A program made the translations under genes and the position numbers. Source: CAZGMJ01 sp964526785 (GTDB lineage Bacteria > Planctomycetota > Phycisphaerae > Sedimentisphaerales > Anaerobacaceae). Taken from it: 32,761 nt of DNA. The DNA is taken from positions 1 to 32,761 of the forward strand of contig CAZGMJ010000056.1 in assembly GCA_964526785.1 (NCBI GenBank), in the 5' to 3' direction. Of the stretch, positions 8,133 to 16,166 are shown piece after piece. Numbering within the stretch: the first letter of the stretch is position 1; every line of letters begins with the position of its first letter. A model generated the notes under the pieces. That model ran no database searches. It was not told where the DNA came from and was given only the letters and a program-made list of their open reading frames with translations.

Positions 8133-9388
8133 AGCCGCTGTCTCGGTTTGGAACTAAGATCGCACAGACATCGGGTATCGGCCGCCTGATGGACGACCTG
8201 GGCGACGCTCTTGCATCCGGCGATGATACAATCATGCTGGGTGGCGGAAATCCCGCCCACATCCCCGAAGTGGAAGAGTATTTCCGCCGGATCATGACCG
8301 ACATGATGCGAACCGGCCGATATTTCGAGCACGCCATCGGCGATTACAGCGCATCCCAGGGCGATCAGCCGTTCATTCAGGCTTTGTGCGAGTTGCTGCG
8401 CGACCGCTTCAATTGGGCCATTGGCCCCGAGAACATCGTCCTGACCAACGGAAGCCAGTCCGCATTCTTCATATTGTTCAATCTCTTCGCAGGAGAATGT
8501 GCGGACGGATTGAAACGCAAAGTTCTCTTTCCTCTGGCCCCCGAGTATATCGGCTATGCCGACGTCGGACTCATGCCGGACATGTTCGTCGCTCGAAAGC
8601 CCGAAATCACACATCTCGATCAACATCTCTTCAAGTACCATGTCGATTTCGATGCGATGAACATCTCCGACGACATTGGCGCGATCTGCCTGTCACGGCC
8701 GACCAATCCCACCGGTAATGTACTCACGGATGCGGAAGTCCGCCGACTCGCCGATCTCGCTGCGCAACACGACATTCCCCTCATCGTCGACAATGCCTAT
8801 GGGATGCCCTTCCCGCATATTGTCTTTGGCGACGCCGAACCCGTCTGGACGCCCGAGACTATCGTCTGTATGAGCCTGTCCAAACTGGGCCTTCCCGGCG
8901 TTCGCACAGGTATTGTCATCGCGAACGAAGAAACTGTTCGCATGGTCGCCCACGTCAACGCCGTGATGAGCCTGGCCCCGGGCACTTTCGGTGCCGCGAT
9001 CACCACCGATCTCGTAAGAAGCAGGGAAATACTCCACATCAGCCGGGATATTATTCAGCCGTTCTACAAACGCAAAGCCGAGCACGCCCTCGAACAAATC
9101 GCGGCCAAATTCGATGGCGTCGATTGGCACGTTCACAAACCCGAAGGCGCCTTCTTCGTCTGGTTATGGTTCAGAAATCTGCCCATTACCAGCGATCAAC
9201 TCTACGAAAGACTCAAGAATCGCGGAGTGCTCATCGTGCCCGGCCACCACTTCTTCCCCGGCCTGCACGATCGATGGCCGCACAAGCACGAATGTATCCG
9301 CGTCAACTACGCCGCCTCCGAATCGCTCGTCACCCGGGGCGTCGAGATCATTGCCGAAGAAGTCAAAAAGGCATACGCGGACAACTAA
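8129..9388 (+). CDS. avtA: Valine-pyruvate aminotransferase
   Basis: A 419-residue pyridoxal-phosphate enzyme of fold type I that exchanges the amino group between valine and pyruvate, giving alanine and 2-oxoisovalerate. It is collinear with E. coli AvtA as I recall it: SGIGRLMDDL, MLGGGNPAHIPE, LTNGSQSAFF, FPLAPEYIGYAD, SRPTNPTGN and KPEGAFFVWLWF all align. The PLP lysine is Lys252 in SLSKLGLPG; Asn193, Asp221 and Tyr224 are the expected cofactor contacts. It is cytoplasmic, with no signal. Its ATG overlaps the GH106 stop by four bases, which implies translational coupling, an odd partner for an amino-acid enzyme. The downstream gene is convergent, so avtA ends the operon. Confidence 0.95.
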   Translation: MKPLSRFGTKIAQTSGIGRLMDDLGDALASGDDTIMLGGGNPAHIPEVEEYFRRIMTDMMRTGRYFEHAIGDYSASQGDQPFIQALCELLRDRFNWAIGPENIVLTNGSQSAFFILFNLFAGECADGLKRKVLFPLAPEYIGYADVGLMPDMFVARKPEITHLDQHLFKYHVDFDAMNISDDIGAICLSRPTNPTGNVLTDAEVRRLADLAAQHDIPLIVDNAYGMPFPHIVFGDAEPVWTPETIVCMSLSKLGLPGVRTGIVIANEETVRMVAHVNAVMSLAPGTFGAAITTDLVRSREILHISRDIIQPFYKRKAEHALEQIAAKFDGVDWHVHKPEGAFFVWLWFRNLPITSDQLYERLKNRGVLIVPGHHFFPGLHDRWPHKHECIRVNYAASESLVTRGVEIIAEEVKKAYADN

Positions 9389-9420
9389 CGCGCCTCCATC
9401 ATCCGGCCGGAACCGCCCAT

Positions 9421-10788
9421 TCACATATGCAATTGCGTTCGTCCCTTCGCCAGGTCAAAGCAGACAATCAATCCATCACCTTCGGCACACCACGTCCCGC
9501 TCTGCAATTTGCGCCGATCGTGGACTCTGCTCAGCACCGTCCTCTTGCCTCTGCACATCAAATGCGGTTCCTCCGCAGGCAGGCCGCGCACTCGCATAGT
9601 AAACCGCTCGGTTGAGAACGGAGCATCCAGTCGCACCACAGACCCGCCGGCCTCTAATTGCGTCAACTCCTTCGCCGCCCAGTATCGCGCGATCTCGCTG
9701 AGCTTCATCCAGATCAGATTGTCGTATCTCGCATGCACCCTCCGAACAACTTCCTTGAATATGTTGAAGCCGATTTCCTCCCCGTTGAAATAGATCCCCG
9801 GCCAGTGACAAACAAGGATCGCCGGTTCGCCCCTGTCAATCACCTGGGGCAGTCGTCCCCCCTTCAGATCCTCGGTGATGAACTTGTCGACGGAACCCGG
9901 CTTTAGCCCGTCCCAGCCGCCGAACCAGTCGCCCGTACAGCCGATGACCGAAACCACACACTTCGGGTTGTCGCCGTTCAGATCGGAAGCATAGTACACA
10001 CGGGGGGCAACGCTGCGGTCGTCCGTAAACAGATCGCGGAAATAGTGCGGAATCTCCGCATTGAATACGTCCCTGCAGGACTCAAGCGTCGCCTTGGCAA
10101 GATTCGCGCGGTTGCGGCTGCCGAAGCCGCCCGGCGTCGTAATACCCTCGCAATCCAGGCCGATATTCCTGAGGATGCGCAGCGCGTAACTCATGTAGCT
10201 CGCCAGTTCGTCGGCCGATTTATCCTGGCTCCACCCCCAGTTCTCCATGAACTTCTCACTCTTGTCCGGGTACGGCTTGCCCGTCTTGATGTCCAGCACC
10301 CGCGTATGCGTTACCATCTCGGGGTGAATATCCCAATTCGGCGTCATGAGTTCTCGAACCAGCTTGATGCTGTCGGCAAGCTCCCGCTCCGTCCACCCGG
10401 GCAGGAACCGGTCCACAAAACCCACGCACGCCGGGTTCGGCACAATGCTGTACTTGCCTTTGATCCCATGCCCTGCACACCATTGGCCGAACTTGCGAAC
10501 AAATGAATCCGGAATCTCCCGGGGCAGTTTCCGCCAGTCCTGCTTGTAGTTTGCCGGCCAGGTCTCGGCAAACTGCGGTATCCCGAAGTACGCCAGATTC
10601 ACCAGACACGTCGAATCATCGATAATAAAGCTCATCGGCACGCGGCCCAGAGGATTGATGACCTCTGCGCCCGTCGCTTGAGAAGGCCGCTCGCCCGCCT
10701 CCTGTGCGAATGCCGGCACACCGCCGGCTGCCACCGCGGCCCCCGCCTTCAGTATGTCCCGTCTGCTCATGCTTGCTCGATTGTCCAT
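9421..10788 (-). CDS. Tat-exported protein of unknown function, possibly deacetylase-like
   Basis: A 455-residue protein I do not recognise with certainty. The start at 10788 has AAGGAG about 6 bases upstream and gives a twin-arginine signal (MSRRDILKAGAAVAAGG). The mature part begins with VPMSFIIDDST, an early Asp pair after a beta-strand, and later shows HPEMVTHTRVLD and LVCHWPGIYFNGEEIG. These resemble metal-binding strands of the NodB polysaccharide deacetylase barrel, but I cannot confirm the motif set. It is the last gene of a minus-strand run, 58 bases after the sugar transporter, so it likely shares the GH2-transporter transcript and acts on the same glycan. Confidence 0.7.
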   Translation of the reverse strand: MDNRASMSRRDILKAGAAVAAGGVPAFAQEAGERPSQATGAEVINPLGRVPMSFIIDDSTCLVNLAYFGIPQFAETWPANYKQDWRKLPREIPDSFVRKFGQWCAGHGIKGKYSIVPNPACVGFVDRFLPGWTERELADSIKLVRELMTPNWDIHPEMVTHTRVLDIKTGKPYPDKSEKFMENWGWSQDKSADELASYMSYALRILRNIGLDCEGITTPGGFGSRNRANLAKATLESCRDVFNAEIPHYFRDLFTDDRSVAPRVYYASDLNGDNPKCVVSVIGCTGDWFGGWDGLKPGSVDKFITEDLKGGRLPQVIDRGEPAILVCHWPGIYFNGEEIGFNIFKEVVRRVHARYDNLIWMKLSEIARYWAAKELTQLEAGGSVVRLDAPFSTERFTMRVRGLPAEEPHLMCRGKRTVLSRVHDRRKLQSGTWCAEGDGLIVCFDLAKGRTQLHM

Positions 10789-10846
10789 TCCACACTCCTT
10801 CAGACAAATGCTGTCATGCAATACGTATTCTGTGGTGCAATCTCGC

Positions 10847-12469
10847 TCAATCCACGAGTTCGCGCTCGATGTCTTCCAAAGACTTGCCCTTCGTCTCAGG
10901 CAGCCGGAGATAGATCACAAAGAACCCAACCACACAGATACCGCCGTAAAGCCAGAACGCCCCGTGCGCCCCGAGCGTTCGCTTCAAAAACGGGAAGGTA
11001 AAGGTCAAAGCCGTACACCCAAGCCACAAGGAGAAGACAGCAACCGACATCGCGGCCCCTCGAATACGATTCGGAAAGATCTCGGATATCACCACCCAGG
11101 TTATCGGCGCAAGTGACATCGCATAGCACGCTATCGCCAGCACGACGAGCACCAGCATGTGAATGCCTGTGCTCTGCTGATAATACCCGGCCCCGAGGAT
11201 CGCATAGATGCCCGCCAGCCCCCCTGCCCCGATCAGCATCAGTATCCGCCGCCCGATTCTGTCCACCGTGTATATCGCCACAAATGTAAACGCCAGATTC
11301 ACGACGCCGGTAATCACAATGTTCAACATCACGTCGCTGACACCGTACCCCGCCGCCTGAAACACCTCCTGCGCATAGTTGAATATAACGTTGATTCCGC
11401 ACCACTGCTGAAAGACCGCCAGAAACACACCGAGCCCGATGATCTTCAACAGTCGCGGCTCGACCAGATCTCGAAAATCAACTCGCGCAATCTCCTCACT
11501 CGCCAGCGTCCTCTTGATATCAGCCAGCTCCGCCTCGGCGTGATCGCGCCCACCTACGCGAGTCAACGTCCGCAGGGCCTCTGCGTCCCGCCCGTACTTG
11601 GCCAACCATCGCGGACTCTCCGGCACGAAGAACATCAGCAGGAAAAACAGCGATGCGGGCACCGTCTCGGCCGCGAACATCCACCGCCAGCCCCGCTGCC
11701 CGTTCCACGTCGGCAGAATATACGCCGCCATGATCGCGGCGTCCTCCGCGTCTTTCTTCTCTTTCGCTTCTTTCTCGTCTCTGTCAACCTCAACGACAGT
11801 CAGATCCGGAAATTCACTGCTCATACCGGAGAATACGGCCATGTCCGCAACCCCCCTCGCCTCCTCCCTGGCCGCCTCAACATCGAAGTCCTCTCCATAT
11901 ACCGCCCTGGCGACACCCTCCGAACTGGCCAACAACCGCAACTGATCCGCCGTCGGAACCTGTTGCGCAATCAGCAGATTCACAATCTGCGCCGCCAGTA
12001 TCCCGATGACTATGGTCAACTGGTTGATCGACACAAAGCGTCCGCGCATGCGCGCCGGCGATATCTCCGCGATATACATCGGCGAGAGATTCGACGCCAG
12101 GCCGATGCCTACCCCCCCGATCCAGCGAAACGCATTGAACCATGCGAAACTCCACGCCAGCCCCGTGCCTGCCGCCGAAAAAGTGAACATGAAGCCCGAC
12201 AGAACCAACAGCCGCTTGCGTCCGAACCGATCGCTCAACGCCCCGCTGATCAGCGCCCCGCACAAGCAGCCCACCAGCGCGCTGCTCATTGCCAGCCCCT
12301 GCAAAAGCGGGCTTTGCGTTATCCCGAACCACGGCTCGTAGAACAGCTTGGCCCCGCCGATAACTACCCAGTCATAGCCGAACAGCAGCCCCCCCATTGC
12401 CGCAACTACACAGGCCAGCCAGAGAAATCGCATGTTATACCGCACAGCCGCCTCTGAAGCATCTTTCAT
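10847..12469 (-). CDS. Sugar-porter family MFS transporter with large TM5-TM6 insertion
   Basis: A 540-residue twelve-helix sugar:proton symporter of the XylE/GLUT type in the cytoplasmic membrane. Signatures are LLFGYDWVVIGG in TM1, DRFGRKR (80-86) after TM2, PESPRWL (283-289) after TM6, QQWCGIN (354-360) in TM7 and PETKG (524-528) at the end. The start at 12469 has AGAAGGGA upstream; an in-frame ATG 69 bases earlier adds a tail with no ribosome site. About 90 residues (170-258) separate TM5 from TM6, where XylE has roughly 15. This extra segment is strongly charged (DRDEKEAKEKKDAED at 229-243) and by topology should face outwards. It sits 87 bases after the GH2 gene, suggesting import of the GH2 product. 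Confidence 0.92.
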   Translation of the reverse strand: MKDASEAAVRYNMRFLWLACVVAAMGGLLFGYDWVVIGGAKLFYEPWFGITQSPLLQGLAMSSALVGCLCGALISGALSDRFGRKRLLVLSGFMFTFSAAGTGLAWSFAWFNAFRWIGGVGIGLASNLSPMYIAEISPARMRGRFVSINQLTIVIGILAAQIVNLLIAQQVPTADQLRLLASSEGVARAVYGEDFDVEAAREEARGVADMAVFSGMSSEFPDLTVVEVDRDEKEAKEKKDAEDAAIMAAYILPTWNGQRGWRWMFAAETVPASLFFLLMFFVPESPRWLAKYGRDAEALRTLTRVGGRDHAEAELADIKRTLASEEIARVDFRDLVEPRLLKIIGLGVFLAVFQQWCGINVIFNYAQEVFQAAGYGVSDVMLNIVITGVVNLAFTFVAIYTVDRIGRRILMLIGAGGLAGIYAILGAGYYQQSTGIHMLVLVVLAIACYAMSLAPITWVVISEIFPNRIRGAAMSVAVFSLWLGCTALTFTFPFLKRTLGAHGAFWLYGGICVVGFFVIYLRLPETKGKSLEDIERELVD

Positions 12470-12556
12470 GCCAACAGTCCCTTCTCTAATTGCCGCGACT
12501 TTCGCCCACAACCATTGCTGTTCATCGGTCAACCACAAGTCCGCAAAATCGCCGGT

Positions 12557-15500
12557 CTAATCATGCGAAGCCTCCACAAGCTCCAGTTCCGCCACCGAAG
12601 CAAACTCCTTGCCGTCTATCCCCTTGATCGCAACAAAGCGAACAAACCTGCCTTCCACAGGCCTCTTGAAAGTGATCCGCTGCTCCGCCTCGCCCCTTTC
12701 GAAGACGCCTCTCGCCGCTGGCTTGCCCCAGTCACTGCCGTCCGGACGAATGTACACGGCGAACTCGGAAATCCAGCCGTTCGACATATCCTGTCTCGGA
12801 AGATAGCGCAGCCCTGTGATCGCTGTCTGGTCCTCAAGTTCGATCACCAGTTCATGCGGATAGTCAGGCCGTGTGGGTTCCCACGCCGTGTGCCAGATTG
12901 TCGATGGATCGCCGTCAATGGCATTGGCCGCCTCGTGCCCGATCGCTTCACTGTCAGCCCGAACGCTCACAACCCGTCCCAGCAGCGGAGGCTCTCTCAG
13001 CAGACCGCGAATCAGCCCGGCGTCGATCTTCTCCGAAGGCGAGAACTTCGCGCTTCCCATGTACGCCAGAAGACTGCCGTACATCTGCCTCGCCGCCGGC
13101 CTGTTCTCCATGTCGCTCGCCAGATCGATGCTGCAAACCAGCAGCTTGCCGTCTCCCACCCTGGCCTCAAATACAAGCCCCAGCTTGCGGTTCGTATTCC
13201 AATCGTCGATCACCTGCACTATCGGCCTGAACTGCTTTGCGAAATCATCCAGAATCATCGCCCTGGAATGGCGAACCAGGTCCCACCACTGCCAGTTGCT
13301 GTGGTAGTCCGTCGGAAAGTCCGCCAGCGCAGGATGCCGCGGGTCGCATAGTATCCCCAGCGTATGCGGGGGCTGCCTCCCAGTCCACGCCGTGTTCCAG
13401 AAAATAGAGGTAAATCCCGCAGGAACGTCGCTGTCTACCGACAACGGCGACGGCATCAGCAGTACTTTGCCTCCGGCCTCCAGTCGCCCCAGAACCTCCT
13501 CCGTCAGATCGTGTGCCACCAGCACATCGTCCGGCTCGGCCGGCGCGGACTCAGCCGGATACACCCACATATCCCAACTATTGTGATAACGCGTCCCATC
13601 CAACCACACCGTCAGGACCAATTTGGCCGCCGTTCTCACATCGTCAAGCCCGGCCTCTATCGTTCCCAGTGACACACAATTCCCAACAGGGATGGCCCGC
13701 CCCGGCAACGCTCCCCGTCCAACCACGCGCCCGTCCTCATACGCCACAGACCATTCTGCAACGGAGTCCTCCAGCGGGGCCGGACCGAAATGCGCCGCCT
13801 CGATATCCGCCTCGAATTCCTCGGCATTCGTCCAGATGCGTTTTCGCATCCTCGCAAGAGGCACCGTCTCGCAACAATACCTGCGATGTTCGTCGGCAGT
13901 CAAATAGCCCTTGGAATCCCAGAACGCATCCAGAACGCCTACCAGCGCCGTCCCCTGCCCCGGAAAATCGTGCAGATCGAGCAACTGAAAGCCGCCGAAG
14001 CCGGGCGTTCGAAGCGCCGACTCGATCTCCTCCTTGTACAGCAGAGCCTGGAGCTTCCCGGAAGCCATAAGAAAATCGTGCGCCTGATCGAGCATCCCAC
14101 GCTCGGCCAGCGAATCGCGCACAATCTCGAAATTGCCCGCCCGCAGAACGCCCGTGTACTTCTTGATCTCGTTGAGATTGGGAAAGGCGCACCACTGGCC
14201 GATCTCATGGCTCACAACCGGCACGTCATACCGCTCAATGATCTTGCGATAATCACTCGCAGTCTCAGGTGGCTTCGCATTGAATCGGCTCTTCAGACCC
14301 GCTCCCCATTGATGCCCGCGCGGCCCCGGCGTGCTGTGATACTCGTTCTCAGGAATGATGGGCCACCCGGCCGCACTTGTATACAGCCGCCGAGGGTCCT
14401 TTTCTTTCCAGTAGCTCAGAAGATCGCCGAGAAATCGCCTTTGGTTCTTGCCCCCCGGCTCGTTCCCGTATGCCATCATGCAGAACGACGGATGGTTCCC
14501 GTACTCCTCAAGAATCCTGTCCCCCTCGGCGTAGATGTACTTGTCTATCGGCTTGCCATCACCCACCGCTGTCCAGCAGGGAGTCTCCACGTGCAGGTAA
14601 ACTCCCAGCCTGTCCGCTGCTTCGAACGCCGCCTCCGGCGGGCACCATGAATGAAAACGCATATGATTGAGCCCGTGAGCCTGGGCCGTCCCCAATATCC
14701 GCAACCACTCCTTCACATCCATAGCCGGATAGCCGGTCAGCGGAAATATGCAGCATTCCAGCGTCCCCCGCAGAAACGCCGGCCGACCGTTAATCGTGAA
14801 CCGCGTGCCGTCCGACGAGAAATCCCGCAGGCCAAATGTCGTCTCGTGAGTGTCTAAGACATCCTGGCCGTGGCTCTTGCCGCCAAGTGAGACCGATAGT
14901 TCATAAACCGCAGGTGTAAATTCATCCCAGAGCAGCGCTTCGGCGCCCAGATCATAGGTGCACTCCACGACTGCCCTCTCGCCGCGCTCCCGTACCCGTA
15001 CGGTCTTGGCCCCCGGCGAATGCTCGCGGTCGAGATATCGACAGGTGGCGTTCATCGTCAATGTGCCGTCGATTGAGCGTCCCGTGTCGTTCGCAATGCG
15101 AACCTTGAGCCGCACCGCCCTGGCCCCAGCGTCGCCGTACACCTGTACGTTGTCGATACGCATCATCTCCTCAGCTCGCAGCTCGATCCGTCCGATGATC
15201 CCGTTCCAGTTGGTCTGCGTATGATCGCTGACCGAATGAGCGTTGCTGCCGACATTGTATTTCACAGAGTTGTCAACGCGGATCGTCAACCGATGCTCGC
15301 CGGGTGAGAGCAGGTGCGTCAGATCATATTCATGGGGTGTGCACAGGCTGTCCTCGCTGCCGGCCGGCCGGTCGTCCACCCAGACCGTCGTCTCCCAGTG
15401 GCACCGCTCCAGGAATAACACGATCCGCTTGCCGCGCCACGACTGCGGTATCGTCACCTTTCTCTGGTACCAGGCCGCACCGATATAGTGCCTGGCCGGA

Positions 15501-15883
15501 GTCAGCCAGAACGGAATCTTGATCGAGCCCGGCTGCCTGTACGGTTCATACTTGGCGTCCGTAAACCACGAGCGATCCTTGATGCTGCCCGTCCACTGCG
15601 TATTCACCGTCACTGCATTGCCGTGCCCGTTCTCCGCCAGCGAACCCGGCAACACTGTGGAATGCTCCAGTCTGTCTGCGTACCATCCCCGCTCCTGCCC
15701 AATGCCCTCTCGGTCTATCCGCAGGCGCCAGTCTCCCGAAAGACACATCGCCTCCGTCTGCTCGCCCGCCTCCGGACCCGCCGTCGCCTCCGGACCCGCC
15801 GTCGCCTCCGAGACGTAAGGACCGAGAATCGCCGCCAGACAAAGAAAAACACACGCAACCACAGGGGAATTTCCAATATTCAC
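12557..15883 (-). CDS. Secreted GH2 glycoside hydrolase with C-terminal F5/8-type domain
   Basis: A 1108-residue family GH2 enzyme (beta-galactosidase, beta-glucuronidase or related specificity). I chose the GTG at 15883 because AAAGGAA lies 6 bases upstream and it gives a compact signal peptide (hydrophobic about 8-25); an ATG 48 bases earlier lacks both. The order is sugar-binding jelly-roll (about 60-200, WYQRKVTIP), immunoglobulin-like domains, and a catalytic barrel starting near FTINGRPAFLRG. The acid/base is Glu475 (GNEPGG) and the nucleophile Glu560 (VVSHEIGQW), at normal GH2 spacing. The last 140 residues (AANAIDGDPSTIWHT) form a discoidin-like carbohydrate-binding domain (CBM32 type). 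It heads a run with the MFS transporter and the Tat protein. Confidence 0.93.
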   Translation of the reverse strand: MNIGNSPVVACVFLCLAAILGPYVSEATAGPEATAGPEAGEQTEAMCLSGDWRLRIDREGIGQERGWYADRLEHSTVLPGSLAENGHGNAVTVNTQWTGSIKDRSWFTDAKYEPYRQPGSIKIPFWLTPARHYIGAAWYQRKVTIPQSWRGKRIVLFLERCHWETTVWVDDRPAGSEDSLCTPHEYDLTHLLSPGEHRLTIRVDNSVKYNVGSNAHSVSDHTQTNWNGIIGRIELRAEEMMRIDNVQVYGDAGARAVRLKVRIANDTGRSIDGTLTMNATCRYLDREHSPGAKTVRVRERGERAVVECTYDLGAEALLWDEFTPAVYELSVSLGGKSHGQDVLDTHETTFGLRDFSSDGTRFTINGRPAFLRGTLECCIFPLTGYPAMDVKEWLRILGTAQAHGLNHMRFHSWCPPEAAFEAADRLGVYLHVETPCWTAVGDGKPIDKYIYAEGDRILEEYGNHPSFCMMAYGNEPGGKNQRRFLGDLLSYWKEKDPRRLYTSAAGWPIIPENEYHSTPGPRGHQWGAGLKSRFNAKPPETASDYRKIIERYDVPVVSHEIGQWCAFPNLNEIKKYTGVLRAGNFEIVRDSLAERGMLDQAHDFLMASGKLQALLYKEEIESALRTPGFGGFQLLDLHDFPGQGTALVGVLDAFWDSKGYLTADEHRRYCCETVPLARMRKRIWTNAEEFEADIEAAHFGPAPLEDSVAEWSVAYEDGRVVGRGALPGRAIPVGNCVSLGTIEAGLDDVRTAAKLVLTVWLDGTRYHNSWDMWVYPAESAPAEPDDVLVAHDLTEEVLGRLEAGGKVLLMPSPLSVDSDVPAGFTSIFWNTAWTGRQPPHTLGILCDPRHPALADFPTDYHSNWQWWDLVRHSRAMILDDFAKQFRPIVQVIDDWNTNRKLGLVFEARVGDGKLLVCSIDLASDMENRPAARQMYGSLLAYMGSAKFSPSEKIDAGLIRGLLREPPLLGRVVSVRADSEAIGHEAANAIDGDPSTIWHTAWEPTRPDYPHELVIELEDQTAITGLRYLPRQDMSNGWISEFAVYIRPDGSDWGKPAARGVFERGEAEQRITFKRPVEGRFVRFVAIKGIDGKEFASVAELELVEASHD
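15775..15810. repeat. Two tandem 18-bp repeats in the GH2 signal-peptide junction
   Basis: The 18-base unit GACCCGCCGTCGCCTCCG occurs twice head to tail. On the minus strand it encodes a repeated six-residue unit (EATAGP) just after the predicted signal peptide of the GH2 enzyme. It keeps the reading frame, so copy number could vary without breaking the gene. Confidence 0.85.
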
Positions 15884-16166
15884 TCTATTTCCTTTCAGAA
15901 TACCACCGGGTTGATAACCATACGATACCATCCACGGATTCTCATCATAAGTGGATTTGCGGATTTAAGAAAGCCAATTGTTGTATCTGTTGGGGGCCGC
16001 TGCTCTTGCAGGGACCGATATTACCGCGCCGCTTGCATGCATCGACCCCATCCGTACATATCCGCCTCTCAAGTGCTCCATGATACTGACCGATACATCT
16101 GCAATGTGACTACAGGGGGACAGTGTGTGGAAAGAATAGCCGGCAACTGAACCAGAGGAGTAGGGT

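Noticed and set aside
11159..12457. A 432-codon open frame on the plus strand
   Set aside because: Antisense to the MFS transporter, rich in Arg, Pro, Gln and His in the manner of shadow frames, with no motif.
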